The notes: generated by a model from the letters alone, not told the origin. 64,000 nt of DNA from Buxus sempervirens (GCA_947561395.2 OX387184.1:28510766-28574765); one strand, 5' to 3'; positions 36,715-48,599 are shown, numbered from the stretch's first letter. Translations and numbers: made by a program.

Positions 36715-36782
<68 letters not shown>

Positions 36783-37507
36783 TGTATAGGCAGACACATT
36801 TCACCTAATTTACAGACACATATACTCACATAAACATACCAAGGTTCTAAACTTTTACAAAGTTTTGCTGGGGGAGGAGACTGGTCAGGGTTGATGGGAC
36901 TGGAGTACAGGAGGGAACACATTTGGATACCCTCTGTGATGTAGGTTACTGTGTCCATTGCTTGGACTGGACATTCATTACCTTCTTTCATGGAGACCCT
37001 GAAAACAAACTATTAGTACCCTAAAAGTTACCCCGAAAAATTTATCTGGTTCCAACAGTCCAAAAGGTTATACTGTTACTGGGGAGATTTGAGAGAAGTC
37101 ATCACACAGAGAGTAATTCGATGAGCTTGGACAGCTTTCTTATGACAAGGTTTCTTCCACCTGGACCTAACCCATATGTCTGAACAGTAAACCTACATTC
37201 AAGAGTCCCAAGATAAGCAGGCCTAAGCTTTAATGAGTGTGGCAAGAACAAAATGCAGAAAAGAAAAAACAGAATATATATGTCCCCGCAATAATCATCT
37301 AAGGCTCTTTGTATTTTTTTAAGTCTAAGGACCATTTGAAAGTGCTGATTAAAAACCACTGACAACTGGTGCAGAGTTTCACACCACATGGACTACCATC
37401 TTGTATACCAAGGAGTTGCGGAAGAGGAATTCAGCATGTAGAAGAAGAAGCAGAAGATCATTTGGAACAATAATATTGATCAGTTCATGGTTGTCTTCTA
37501 ACCTTAC

Positions 37508-37546
<39 letters not shown>

Positions 37547-37980
37547 AAGAAACCCGCTAGCCATGACCATAATGGCTTCCTCCCTGCTGTGGAATGTTCA
37601 GACTGAGCCATAGGTACTAATCATCCACGCCTTAAACGGGGGATTAGACCGTCACGACAGCACCATGGAAGTGTAATGAATGAAGGATCTTATTTTCATA
37701 TATTTACAAACAAGCATTGTTCTTGTTCATGGCCACTGCTGAATGGAACGAATGTACTCGACAACCTGTACTCGAAGGACGCAACCCACTTACAAGCTTA
37801 GCCCAAGCCCATGAAAGGGAAAAGCGTTGAGCAGGCTTGCATTTAGGTTGGATTCAGACCACGTTATGGTAAACCCATGATTTGACTCCCTCAGAAAACA
37901 TTCTACTACGATCCAATCGGCTGGTACCTTCTGTCCCGTTTGAAATCCGTGATTTAAAAATATGGTCCCACTAACTGAAA
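33791..37980. other. Intergenic, with compound microsatellites; no supported gene
   Basis: The first 200-300 bp are probably the ZF-HD 3'UTR. A compound AC-TC-TA microsatellite is at about 36693-36780 and a TA tract at about 37510-37544. Minus-strand open stretches at 36780-37010, 37100-37220 and 37380-37500 show non-repetitive peptide sequence (for example AMDTVTYITEGIQMCS), but I recognise no family. They could be exons of an unknown gene, a non-coding RNA or chance. Confidence 0.5.
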
Positions 37981-38040
37981 TGCTGTTTGGTAACGTTTTT
38001 GCATTTTTCAAAACAATCAAATAAAAATTAATTTTTAGTG

Positions 38041-38175
38041 ATACTTTTTTCAAAATAATTAAAATTCAGTCATGACTTTTAACTTTTAGAATACTTTTTT
38101 AAAATAATTAAATTTTAATAACATTTTATTATTACAAACCAATCATTCCAAAAATGCTCTTATACCAGTCACTCA
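38041..38175 (+). repeat. Left arm of an older palindromic (foldback) element split by the hAT
   Basis: The reverse complement of this segment matches about 47961-48130 beyond the other end of the hAT, sharing GGTTTGTAATA, AAAAGTTAAAAGT, TTTTAATTATTTT and AAGTATCACTAAAA. Before the hAT arrived the two arms lay about 120 bp apart, as in a foldback MITE. The outer ends and TSD are not clear. Confidence 0.8.
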
Positions 38176-38394
38176 CATGACTTGTACAAATCAATAAATG
38201 ACTTGGACTTTTATCAATAAAATTGCTTGTACAAGTTATTTATTAGCTTGTACAAACCATTTGAGTTGTATAAGTTAGGGCTGCAACTCGGTGCGGTTTG
38301 GTTCGGGTTGGCCTCAACCCAAGACCAAACCAAAGTTATTGATGGTCGGTTCAGAACCGAACCGAACCGACCTCAAAACCGAACAACCCAAACC

Positions 38395-40808
38395 TGTGAG
38401 ACATGGATTCGTCATCTCGGATGACTTCCGATTATCGTCACGCGGGGATCGATAAAAATAAGAGTCGCCACCATCCATTTTAAGGTGTGAATGGACACCA
38501 AAGGGTTCATAGATGTCAAATAGAGCCAAAGTAGCTCTAATACAAGAAAAATCCAGAGATTGGGTACGAGGAATTATTTATGAGCGGGGGAAGGTGTTAG
38601 GCACCCCCACTCATCCGTCTAAGACGGTTACCATATGCTTGCTCATGCTAAGAATTATTTTTCTAACAAAATGGACAAAAGGATGCTTACAACAAGCACC
38701 ATGTATGTGATCATTCCACATGAGAAGTCTAATGAACTTAGGCTCTCTTTGTGGATTCATCACTTCTAAAACCTCATGAGTGAAGTGAAATCAAGGTAAA
38801 AAATGAAGAAAATCAAGCCAAGGCAAATCAGGAGAAATTGGGTCAAAAGAGCTTGAAAACTTTGATAACCCATAACTCATTAAATTTAAATCCAAATCAA
38901 ATGAAACCAAAGCCATTTGAAAACTGATACATATTAGAATATATAGTAGAAAATTCAGCTCAATCCGATTCAAAACAAAAGAGAAATCCACATATGAAAT
39001 CTGCTGTTATAACTCAGAAAAAGTGTTAAGTAGGCATTTTCAAAGCTCTATTCGTGGAGTTTGGCTCAATAAAAATCCATGAAAATTGGTATGAAGGAAG
39101 CATGTAGTGCCATCTTTCCAAAGAAAAAGACCTCACATCAATCTCTATCCGGATGTGACTTATGTGCTCTCTTGAACAGGCCTAAAAGACCACAGATGAG
39201 CTCTGGACCATGCCAGCGAGCACCTCTGAGTCAACTGAGCACCCAAGGCACAAAACAGATTGAAATCTGCTGAAATCAGTTGGAAATGAAAATATACTTC
39301 TCAAAGAAAACTCAGAAACTGGAATCATAGGAAACGGATTAAAACTGAGCAAATAGTGCACCATCAAAGCGGCAAGTTCAGCAATCTGGGCTGAACTGTC
39401 TTACAAACTTTGAAGAGATGGTGTCAAAATTTGGCTACATGGAAGTGGACGAAAATTTCCAGATATTAAGTAGACACATCCATCTACCACATGTCTTTGG
39501 AATCACTCAAAAATTCATCCGGAGGATGAAGTTATGAGTCTTCCAAGACAGGCCACAGATCTGTCCTGTTTTGAGGTTTTTTGAAGAGGAAACAAGGAAA
39601 CCAGTGCATGTGTGCATGTGGATTCGACCAAAACCTCAAAATCAACAAAAAACCTTCTCATGAAGTTCTAAAACTCATTCTAAGGCCAATGATCTCAAAT
39701 TTTCCATATTTACATGGAAATCCAAGATCTAGCCTATTTTGATAAAAATGGTGGAAAGTGGGTGTGAAGATGTGGAAAATCACATTTTCTATGAGAAAGT
39801 TAGAATCCATGGCTATTGAGAGCATGGATTCACATCTTCTCCAAATACAAAATAAACTCAGAGAAGCATTCAAGGGTTCAAAATAACCATATAGCATGCT
39901 TTTCATCATTTGAGGGTTCTAAACCTAGAGGATCCATTCCACCTTCCTTTTCCCCAGGCTCTCTCTTCACGTTTTACGGCTAGAGAGGATTCCCAGGTAC
40001 TTTAGAAGGGGTTTGGGGTTGCAAACAACACAAGGTGGTCTTATACTACAGAAAGGTAGAAGATGAGAGATTTGCTAGAACTTAAAAAGGAAGCAATAAC
40101 TCAAATAGGCCTTACCTTAGTAGCTTGAACAGTTGAGTAGCCAATCCAGCAGAGGTTCTCCTTCTTCTTGCAGAGCTTCTAAGCTTCAGATTGTCAGCCA
40201 TTTGCAAGAGGAGGACCCCTCTATTTATAGGCCAAGTCAAGGGTAGAAGAGTCCCAAGGGTAGGCCAAAAAGGCCTTCTAGATTATTCCAATTCTCCTCC
40301 AAGGCTTGAATTGGAGTAATTCAGCAAGTTTCGGAGGGTGAAATAGGGAGTTTAAGTCCCTAAGAGAGAGGTAATATGTGTAAATAAGGCTCAGGGATCG
40401 AGCCATTTCGCAAATCCCCGAAACAGCCAAAACCATATACTCAGTGCGGTTCTACACAACCGCCACTCAAGTGCGGTTTATGTATAAATTTGACCAAACC
40501 GCATATACAGGGCGGTTCAATTCAGTTATGCTTTAATTGATTGCTGTCCACGCGGCTTAACGGCCGAAGCTTCGCGAAGCCACGTGGCCGCCAGCGCAAC
40601 AAGCATGGACCTGAACCGTGTTGAGTGTGCGGTTGCAACCGCACATACAGAGCGGTTGAAACCGAGATTATAAAAACCGCATATTCAGTACGGTTGGCAC
40701 TGATTCTGAAAGTTTTTGAAAGTTTGACATATGTCAAGGCTCAAATAAGACATTTAAAGCTCATCTTAGTTAATCTCTTATATTGGGGTGCAATTTGGGG
40801 TGTCTACA
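38395..40808 (-). mobile_element. Solo LTR (Tat-like gypsy) nested in the hAT left end
   Basis: On the minus strand it starts TGTAGACACCCCAAATTGC at 40808 and its plus-strand left edge is TGTGAGACATGG at 38395. AAACC flanks both sides (38390-38394, 40809-40813), and hAT subterminal sequence resumes directly after 40813. No coding domain is present. It has GAGTCGCCACC 67 bp inside its left edge and a minus-strand TATA box at 40221-40230. The start resembles that of the LTR at 16945, but most of the body looks different. Confidence 0.92.
40221..40696 (-). promoter_or_regulatory. TATA box and upstream palindrome array of the nested LTR
   Basis: On the minus strand CTATAAATAG (40221-40230) is preceded, about 200 bp upstream, by a cluster of five imperfect dyads of the AACCGCA...GTGCGGTT type at about 40430, 40458, 40495, 40637 and 40674. 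The same dyad type precedes the TATA box of the LTR at 16945, though at closer range. Confidence 0.65.
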
Positions 40809-41089
40809 AAACCGAAATCGAACTGATTTTTTATATAAAACCCGAAACCCAACCCAAACCGAACCGAAATTTGCAATTCGGTTCGGTTTCGGGTTTTTTT
40901 ATTTATAAAATATTAAAATTAAATAACAATGAAACAATATCTACCAGTGTCAGATAAAAAAGGAAGAAATTCCATGTTTCAGTTGGCTTCAACCTTTTAC
41001 TTCATGTTCAGTTCAGTGTATAAAGCTTAACTAGTACATAATAGAAGAGTGCCTCTGATGTGCCCCATCAAAAGCTTATAACAGGATTA

Positions 41090-41411
41090 CTAAGAAGTAG
41101 ATTGCAGATTGTTGGACTCTTGCTGCTGTTTCCACTGGGCAGAGGTCAGTGCTTTCTTTATTGAAAGTGCATGGATGTGCTTCATCTCCTCCACCAATGC
41201 AGAATTTACCAGCCTATGCCTCTCGAGCAATCTTTTCCCTTCAAATTGGTCTGACACAATCTCAATCTCAAAGCTCGCTCCACACCTAGTAACACAAATT
41301 TTTATTTGAAGTTAAAAATGCACAAATGTGAGGGAACTCTGCTAAGTCCACCAAAGTAGAAATAAAATCTATCTAATAAAAGAATTACCCCCCAGATGTA
41401 TCAGTTACTAC
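41090..41411 (-). pseudogene. BOLA2: Captured exons of a BolA-like gene (BOLA2 type), 5' part missing
   Basis: On the minus strand two exons with proper splice signals are visible. A 23-bp exon (41411-41389) lies between TTTTCAG and GTAATT, and a last exon (41285-41090) follows a CTAG acceptor; the intron is 103 bp. Together they encode a segment containing TDTSGGCGASFEIEIVS, FEGKRLLERHRLVN, EEMKHIHALSIKKAL and QWKQQQ, ending in a natural stop. This is the C-terminal three quarters of the small BolA fold, which works with monothiol glutaredoxins in iron-sulfur handling. The conserved Cys-Gly and the RHR histidine are present and the frame is undamaged. The start exon was not found inside the element. 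Retained introns point to DNA-level capture rather than reverse transcription. Confidence 0.85.
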
Positions 41412-43508
41412 CTGAAAAGGATGAAAATTCAAGTCAATTTAGTCGGGATGTAAAATATGGTAACATAAGCGTGGGTCAAACAAATTAAAGACCCAAAAGG
41501 AAAAAAAAAATTGGTCAATGACAAACTGGAAACAATTAGCCATGCAATAACTTAATAAATCACACAGACAGTGTACTCAATCCGAACCAATAATATCGAC
41601 CAATCATCAGCAATTAAGCAACAATGATCCAAGTAAGCTTTGGTTTACCTTCATATTAATGAAATCCTATCCCAGCTGAAATGTAAAGAAACCCATCCAG
41701 AAGAAAATCCGAGGAGTGATCCATATAGCCTACAATTGTATTTTCCCATCTGTATCAATTTGTGCCACCCAGTTTACCTTTGTTTTAGTTCTTGTGGGCC
41801 CTTTTGGTACTTCTTCCCAAAAGGAGAATCAATTCCTTCAAAATCTTATGAAGTTCTCGGTAAAAAACTGCTTCAGATGAACAAATAACACTTGTTAAAT
41901 GCACATTTAAGAACCTATTTTGGGTTAAGAAGACAAAAAGCAGAAAATGGGTCTCATGAAACAGCATGAATATGAGATAATATCATAAAAAATATCACCA
42001 TAAGTAACCAAACCAATTCATTCAAAAGCAATTTATAAAATCAGAGGACTGACTACACTGATGGAATCAGTGTTTGAATGATGCCATTAATTTTGAATAG
42101 TTTCTTGTAAGTGTTTACTAAATGCTTAATGTAACCGGCTAAAGAGATTTTGGGGATAGAAATCACTTTGGGGCCCAAGGAACAAATGCAAACAAACTTT
42201 TAGCATTTTATCATACTGCCATACCAGAAAGGATAAGCTAGTTCCAGCAAGTACTAACCAATACTTAAAAACCATGCTAATGTAGAACAAACAAGAAAGG
42301 CAATATCAGATGCAAAAATAGCTAAGATAAGAAAAGCCACAACAAAGGTAAAGCAAAGGAATGATAGTTCAGATGTTTTGAGAAAGTAAGACAAAGATCT
42401 ATGGAGGATTTTGAGTAAAAGGTGGAGATGGTGCATATTGAAGTATCTAGTAGGACGTGGAGGAAGGAAAAGAATCCGGTGGAGTTCATAAAAAATATGA
42501 ACTAACACAATTAACAAGATGACTATTTCCGAACCTGTTATCTGATAGCCTATACGTGACCTGCTTCCATAGAGAGCCACCTTTACCTCCCATAAAAGAA
42601 AAACGTGCTCTTTTCTGCAAGTACATAAAAGAAGTTATATCATAGTGACTTTCAATTCAAAAATGAATAGAAGAAAAAATGATTTCACCCATGAAAGGGA
42701 GAAAAGAAAAGAAAAGCTTATCCCTTTATGTGGAGTAATATCCATTGAAATATTTACCCGTGACATGCTTAGAACATAGAAATTTGTGATCTCAAATTGA
42801 GAAACTCGCAAACCAAGCTAAGAACTCCTGCCAAAACAGTAAATTCAAAAGCTTAATGAAAGAAAATTCAGTAACAACTAATAAATGTGGAACGAGATGT
42901 TACAGAACAGATGAGTTTAAAGCATCTATGAGAAGAGCGATGTACCTGATCCTGGAAGATAGTAAGATCTTATAGTGTATAGTATACCATGAAATGATGA
43001 GCTAACATAATCATAGGGGAACTCATAATCCAGCAGGATTAATAGAGACGTAAAAAGTAAAAAGAACCACAAAGTACCAATGTTTTTAACAAATTACAAA
43101 AGGGAGAGAAAGAAAAAACTAAAAATAGTCTATTACAAAGCCAAATTACCCAAAAAGTCAATACATAAATAGTAACCATCAGTCAGTAAAATCCTAAAAG
43201 AGATAGGGAAAAAAAGCCCCCAGTGCAATTCCAATAATCTTCAATGTACTTGACACCTGAAAAATATTTAATAAAGATTAAAATTAAAACCATTAGCATA
43301 AATAGTAACCAATAAATAATGAAAAAAGACAAGAACCTTTAAGATCTATTTACCTCAAGCATAAATTATTGAGAAGCGCCTAAAATGGATTCACTAACAA
43401 TGACAGGCTCCTCTGTTATAGCTGAAAAATATAGAGAATAAATTATAATACATAAAAATAACTATACTAAAATAACAAACAAGCATGCAATAGGTGGTAT
43501 GAAAAATT

Positions 43509-45550
43509 TCACTTACTTGATTCAGCTTCTTTAAGCTCTTCTAAGCTTTCCTCAATCTCGATAGGGGTTGGAGAAGCCCTTAACCAGTCTTGCAAACAAA
43601 TCAAGCATTCCACAACCTTTGGAGTCAATGAACTATGAAATTGGTCAAGTACACGACCTCCTATACTAAATGCAGACTCTGAAGCTACTGTTGATACTAG
43701 AATTGCCAAAACATCACGTGCTATATGAGAAAGCACACGAAACTTTGAACTATTCATTTTCCACCAATATAAAATATCAAAGCCAGGATCATCTTTCTCA
43801 ACACTCTCTTCCAAATATCTATCCAATTCAGATTTTGATTGAATGACCTCTTCTTCTTCCAAGTGTTTGTAAAACTCATTTTGAAGAGTTTTTATTTGGA
43901 CAGATGCATCAGGAATAAGTTGTTCAACATTCATCACATCAACATCTTGGCTTGCATTGTTTGAAGGCACATCTGGTGGACTAGTTGAATCAAGTACTTG
44001 ATAATGTTTGAACATACGATCCATTGCTTCTTTAACCTTTTCAATCAATTCTATAACCTTCTCAACAGAAGAAACTTTTGCATAACAAAACCTCACATAC
44101 TTCAACTTATATCTAGGGTCCAACACAACTGCAAACAATAGCATCATATTTACTTTGTCAGTGTTTCCCCAATACTTATCAAACTTTCTTTCATCTTCAT
44201 TGCCATATCAGATAAGCAAATATCATCACACTTTGCCCATTGAACCAAAAGATTTTCAATCCCACAAACTTCATGAAAATAAGAATTTGAAGTTACGTAT
44301 AATGACCCCGACAAACGCTTTGTAATACTGTAGAAACACTTGAGAAACTTACATAAGACATTTGCTTTTTTCCAATCATCTTCACTTGGAGGTCCATCCT
44401 TCAAATCATTCATAAAACGGAAATCATCTTCTTCAAGACGCTCAAAAGCCTTCTAAAATTTTAACGTAGCTTCCAACATAAAGTAGGTAGAACTCCACCT
44501 TGTTGGAACATCTAAACATAAAAGGCTCTTGGATGTAATTTTTTCTTTTTCAACACACCTCTTGAATTGTTGTTGCCTTCCCGGTGAACTCCTTATATAT
44601 CTCACTGCCCCACGGATTCGAGAAATAGAATTCTTCACTTCATTTATTCCATCTTTCACAATCAAATTCAATATATGAGCAGCACATCTCATATGAAAGA
44701 ATTCCCCATCCAAAATCAAACCATTCTTTTTACAAAACCTTCTTTTCAAACTTCTAACTGCCACGTCATTAGAAGAAGCATTGTCAACAGTAAGGGTGCA
44801 TAATCTTTCTATGTCCCACCGTATTAAACACGATTCTACAGCCTTTCCAATATCTTCCCCGCTATGACTATCAATTACACAAAAGTTGATGATCCTTTTC
44901 TGCAACTTCCAATCCTTATCAATATAATGCGCTGTAAGACACATATATGACAGATTTTGTATTGAAGTCCATAAATCTATTGTCAAGCAAACCCTTTGCT
45001 TAGACTTCACCAAAAATTCCTTTAACTTCTGTTTCTTGTGAATATACAACTCCAAGCAATCTTTTGTCACAGTAGTACGTGACACTAGATTGAACTTAGG
45101 TTGCAAAACATTACAAAATGCACGAAATCCTTCACGCTCAACAAATCTAAATGGTAGCTCATCAACAATTATCATGTTAACAAGAGCCTTTCGACATTGC
45201 TCTTGATCAAATTTCCAATTAGTTAAGACAACCTCCCCTTCTTGTCCCAATGACGAAAATAATAAAAGCTTTTGATTCTTATTCTTCTGACTATACAGAT
45301 ACTTCGGGCATTTATCTAAATGTTTATAAAGGGTGATAGTTCCATTAATACTTGAGCATGAGTATTCATTATGAGAATAGTTGCATGTTGCCCTTTCAGA
45401 TTTCCCCCCACTTATTCTTTTCAACTTAGTAAAATGCTCCCAAACTACTGATCTTCCTTTATATGGCCTTTTAGCACTCGATGACACCAAGGAAGCTGCC
45501 GTAGTTTCAGCATTTTCCTCTCTAGTTTTAGTATCACCCATGCTTGACAT
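43509..45550 (-). pseudogene. hAT (Ac-like) transposase, broken by one stop and one frameshift
   Basis: The frame starts at 45550 (MSSMGDTKTREEN). Residues about 30-85 resemble a BED zinc finger, but the second Cys of the usual CxxC is Ser (CNYSHNEY), so the finger is probably defective. The catalytic region follows with LTIDLWTSIQNLSYMCLTAHYID, LTVDNASSNDVAVRSL and MRCAAHILNLIVKDG. An in-frame TAG lies at 44453-44455 and a frameshift near 44190. The C-terminal block (44147-43509) has FAVVLDPRYKLKY and the dimerisation segment VSTVASESAFSIGGRVLDQ. All three parts lie in order on one strand, so it could make at most truncated protein. It is the only transposase in this element. Confidence 0.93.
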
Positions 45551-47700
45551 CTAATCAAATAATAATGAAAAAGACAGTTCAGCATAAATTATTAAGACCA
45601 TGAAAGTGATACACATTTTACTCTCAAATCAATAAAATAACACAAATGTATCCAAATGAATTTGGGAATGCTTCAAGCACATAAAATAAATTGCCAAATG
45701 AATCTGGGAATGCTTCAAGCACATAAAATAAATTGCCAAATCAAGCATGTGCATGAAATTTTACTCCCGATTTATCTTTTAAGCTTTTGGACCTTTTGAA
45801 AAATGTTCTTATGGTGATGGTCTTGATACATGACACTATTCCATGGGAGGTTCTACAATCTATTTTTGATCTAGAACTTTGGGAAATTACAAAATGTTTT
45901 GATCCTATTTTTGAAGCTTTCGTATTATATTTGCTTTAGCTTCTTTCTTTATATTGTTCAGAAACTCAATATCAGTTTCATGCCAAACAAATATCATTCC
46001 TAATCTCACAAATATAATTAAATTGTATAATTCAAAATCTAATTGTAGGATTCAAATCAAAATAATTACTTAGTAAAGGAGATCACCAATGATTTATGGT
46101 GGCATGAGAGTTGAACTGGAAAATACCTTTTTAAAGGAGCAACCACCGCTGCCTCTAGCTTCAAAGAGGATCGATCAATATCAGCTCCCACTTCACTCGG
46201 GTCTAATCTGTGCAATTTCATACTTGTTAGACATGAACTGCTGTACTACTATATTCACTGATAGAGATTTTGTTGCTGCAATCTGGTTATAATTTATTCA
46301 TTTCCTTACTCAGAGTTTGAGGTTCCTGTATTTATTTTTAGATTGTGTTGTTTTGCTCCTATCTATCACCAAAAGTTATACATTGTTTATTCTTGAGTTT
46401 GCACTACAACCTGATTATTCTGTGATTGATTTTCTTACTATTCTTGTTGTTTGTTTGTTTTGTTTTCAACCCACAGTAGTATTCCAACAGAAATTCAATC
46501 TATCCAACTGGTGAAGAATTGAATCTAGGTCTTGAGGGTGAACAGTTAGAACTTACCAGTCACACAGGATGGTAGTTTTTATGCGTGGCTATTCTATTCT
46601 GGGCAGCAAACTCCCCTTATCATTTAATCTTTGAGTTCAGAGTTTCCAATACAATTTACTTAACACAACAAAAACTTATTCCATGCTCCTAGTAATGAAT
46701 TCCATAAATCATCAGGTCCCATATCTTCAATCTCAGATAGGACCCAAACTTGCATTACCTAAGAATGGTAACAACTCATTGACCATGAATCAGAACACTT
46801 ATACGGCTGACTTTTCAATACTCATCACATAACTTCATGTTTTTAACGAACTTTTTGTATAATTGGTTTAAAAAAATGAAGAAATTATTTTCAATTAAGA
46901 AGGAAATATCTTCCTACAACAAGTTTAGTAACCCTAGGAAGCGCTAAAGAAATCACAACCTTCCACAAACTGTAAGTTTTTAACAAACTAGGGAGATGTT
47001 TATGGTTTCTTATTTTCCTCTATCATTTCAATTTTTCGCTTCCATTCAATCGGGCTAGTAGAAATCAGATTCCTTTTAAGAAAAGTTTTAATAACAAGAA
47101 CCAGAGTAAAGAAATTTTGAAAACTCGACAGGCATTCAACGAGAACAGAAATTTCCAGAAATGTGTAAAATTGTAAACGGAACTCAGCAAGTGAAATTCA
47201 ATTCCTATGAACGGAGAATTTTAGTAAACAAAAGACAAGATTTAAGAGAAGAAACGAACCCTAGAACAAGGAAACGAACGCATGGCCAAGAAAGCTTTGA
47301 AGAACATCCACCCGCACCCACCGAGAGAGAGAGAGAGAGACAGATAGAGGTGGGTTGTCCAACTTTTCTTGTAGCATAAAATAGAATAGACGTCAAATAC
47401 AAAGCGTGACCATGAGATTTAGGGTTCACCCTGAGACAGATTGCAGCAACAAACACGATTAGGGATTTAGGGTTCCGCTGAGAGAGAGGAGGCAAACATG
47501 AGCTACACGAATCGTTTTTGCTGTTCGGTGATTCATCTTCTTCTTCCAAGGTTGCTGTTCGGCTAAGAGAGAGGAGGCAAACCAGCAAACACAATTAGGG
47601 ATTTAGGGTTTGGGAGAGGGATTCGTTCAATTTAAGAGAGGGCGACTTTGTAATATGGTAAAACTTTAAGGGGTAAAGGTAATAGGTATATATATATAAT
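45551..47700. other. hAT region upstream of the transposase start
   Basis: No gene is supported here. A GA tract (about 47322-47342) sits in a purine-rich region that on the minus strand would be a pyrimidine-rich leader, so the transposase promoter may lie near 47400-47650. Two plus-strand frames (46089-46292, 46317-46514) have no family motif. Confidence 0.45.
45652..45735. repeat. Two tandem copies of a 42-bp unit in the hAT
   Basis: CCAAATGAATTTGGGAATGC at 45652 and CCAAATGAATCTGGGAATGC at 45694 start two nearly identical units just upstream of the transposase start on the minus strand. Confidence 0.85.
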
Positions 47701-47719
47701 TATATCAAAATATGTATTG

Positions 47720-47940
47720 TCGGTTTAGTTCGGTTCGGTTCGGTTCGGTTTAAAGAAATATATACTTTCGGTTCGGTTCGGTTTACCCGACTATACAACC
47801 CAAAACCGAACCGATTTAATTCGGTTTTAGGATTTGGAAACCAAAACCAAAACATGCATATAAAAAACCGAACCAAACCTACCCGAAGTCGGTTTGGGTC
47901 GGTTCAGGTTCGGTTTTACCCAGACCAAGTTGCAGCCCTA
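47720..47940. promoter_or_regulatory. Right subterminal repeats of the hAT
   Basis: Tandem GGTTCGGTTC words at 47727-47750 and 47768-47785, and inverted AACCGAACC forms further on, fill the last 220 bp. Such subterminal arrays are transposase binding sites in Ac-like elements. Their role here is inferred. Confidence 0.7.
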
Positions 47941-47960
47941 GTATAAGTCATTTTATTGAC

Positions 47961-48130
47961 TTGTACAACCCATTTGAATGAGTGGTATAAGGGCATTTTT
48001 GAAAGAGTTGGTTTGTAATAGTAATATGTCACTAAAATTCAATCATTTTGATAAAATGTTTCTTAAAAGTTAAAAGTTAGAACATTGCTGACTGTATTTT
48101 AATTATTTTCAAAAAGTATCACTAAAATTA
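47961..48130 (-). repeat. Right arm of the foldback element split by the hAT
   Basis: It is the inverted counterpart of 38041-38175, beginning 20 bp outside the hAT. Beyond it, 48131-48240 is AT-rich. A separate direct repeat, CAAAACCCCTCCTAGATTCT, occurs near 48244 and 48312. Confidence 0.8.
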
Positions 48131-48599
48131 ATTTTCCCTTTCAATTAATTCAAATCAATTACTATTTTAAAATTTTATAAAATTGTGTTTGAAAACAATT
48201 AAAATCTGATTTCTTATAAAACTCGTCCTTAAACGCAATGAAACAAAACCCCTCCTAGATTCTACATTTCAAAAACTAAAAGCGTCAACCAAGAAGAAGA
48301 TCGAAAGCAAAACAAAACCCCTCCTAGATTCTGCATTATCTTTTCAATGAGATTGAGAGGTTGCCGGATGGTCAAAAAAGAAAAACAATCATGGATAGCA
48401 AAGACAATTGAAAGAGAAAGAAGAAAATCTCTGGAGAAAAGCCAAGATCTGGGAAGTCTTGATAGTGATGTGACTTTGTTTCGCCATAATTGAACGCTGG
48501 GTGGGAAGGTGAGGAAACATGTTGAGGTCGCCGGAGAGTGGAGAGTGTATCAATACAAAAAAGCAGGGAGCGAGCCGAACCAGGAATTTTGAAAAATTA
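48131..48599. other. Intergenic stretch between foldback arm and gypsy LTR
   Basis: The only structure seen is the 20-bp direct repeat at a spacing of about 68 bp noted for 48244 and 48312. No gene is supported. Confidence 0.5.

Larger units (their letters stand above)
38276..47940 (-). mobile_element. hAT (Ac-like) DNA transposon, 9665 bp, with nested LTR and captured host exons
   Basis: The left end reads TAGGGCTGCAACTCGGT and the right end, reverse-complemented, reads TAGGGCTGCAACTTGGT. A perfect 8-bp duplication GTATAAGT flanks it (38268-38275, 47941-47948). Both subterminal regions are packed with GGTTCGGTT-type words (38357-38394, 40843-40900, 47720-47930), the usual kind of transposase binding site in this superfamily. 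Inside are a transposase pseudogene (minus), a solo LTR and BolA-like gene exons. Without the solo LTR it is about 7.2 kb, large for a hAT. Confidence 0.94.

Noticed and set aside
37120-37145. miR396-like word (ACAGCTTTCTT) near 37130
   Set aside because: Only about 11 bases agree with what I recall of the mature miRNA, and I saw no matching star arm.
46089-46514. Two short plus-strand frames inside the hAT
   Set aside because: They have no family motif or codon signature. One is hydrophobic, as often seen in T-rich DNA.
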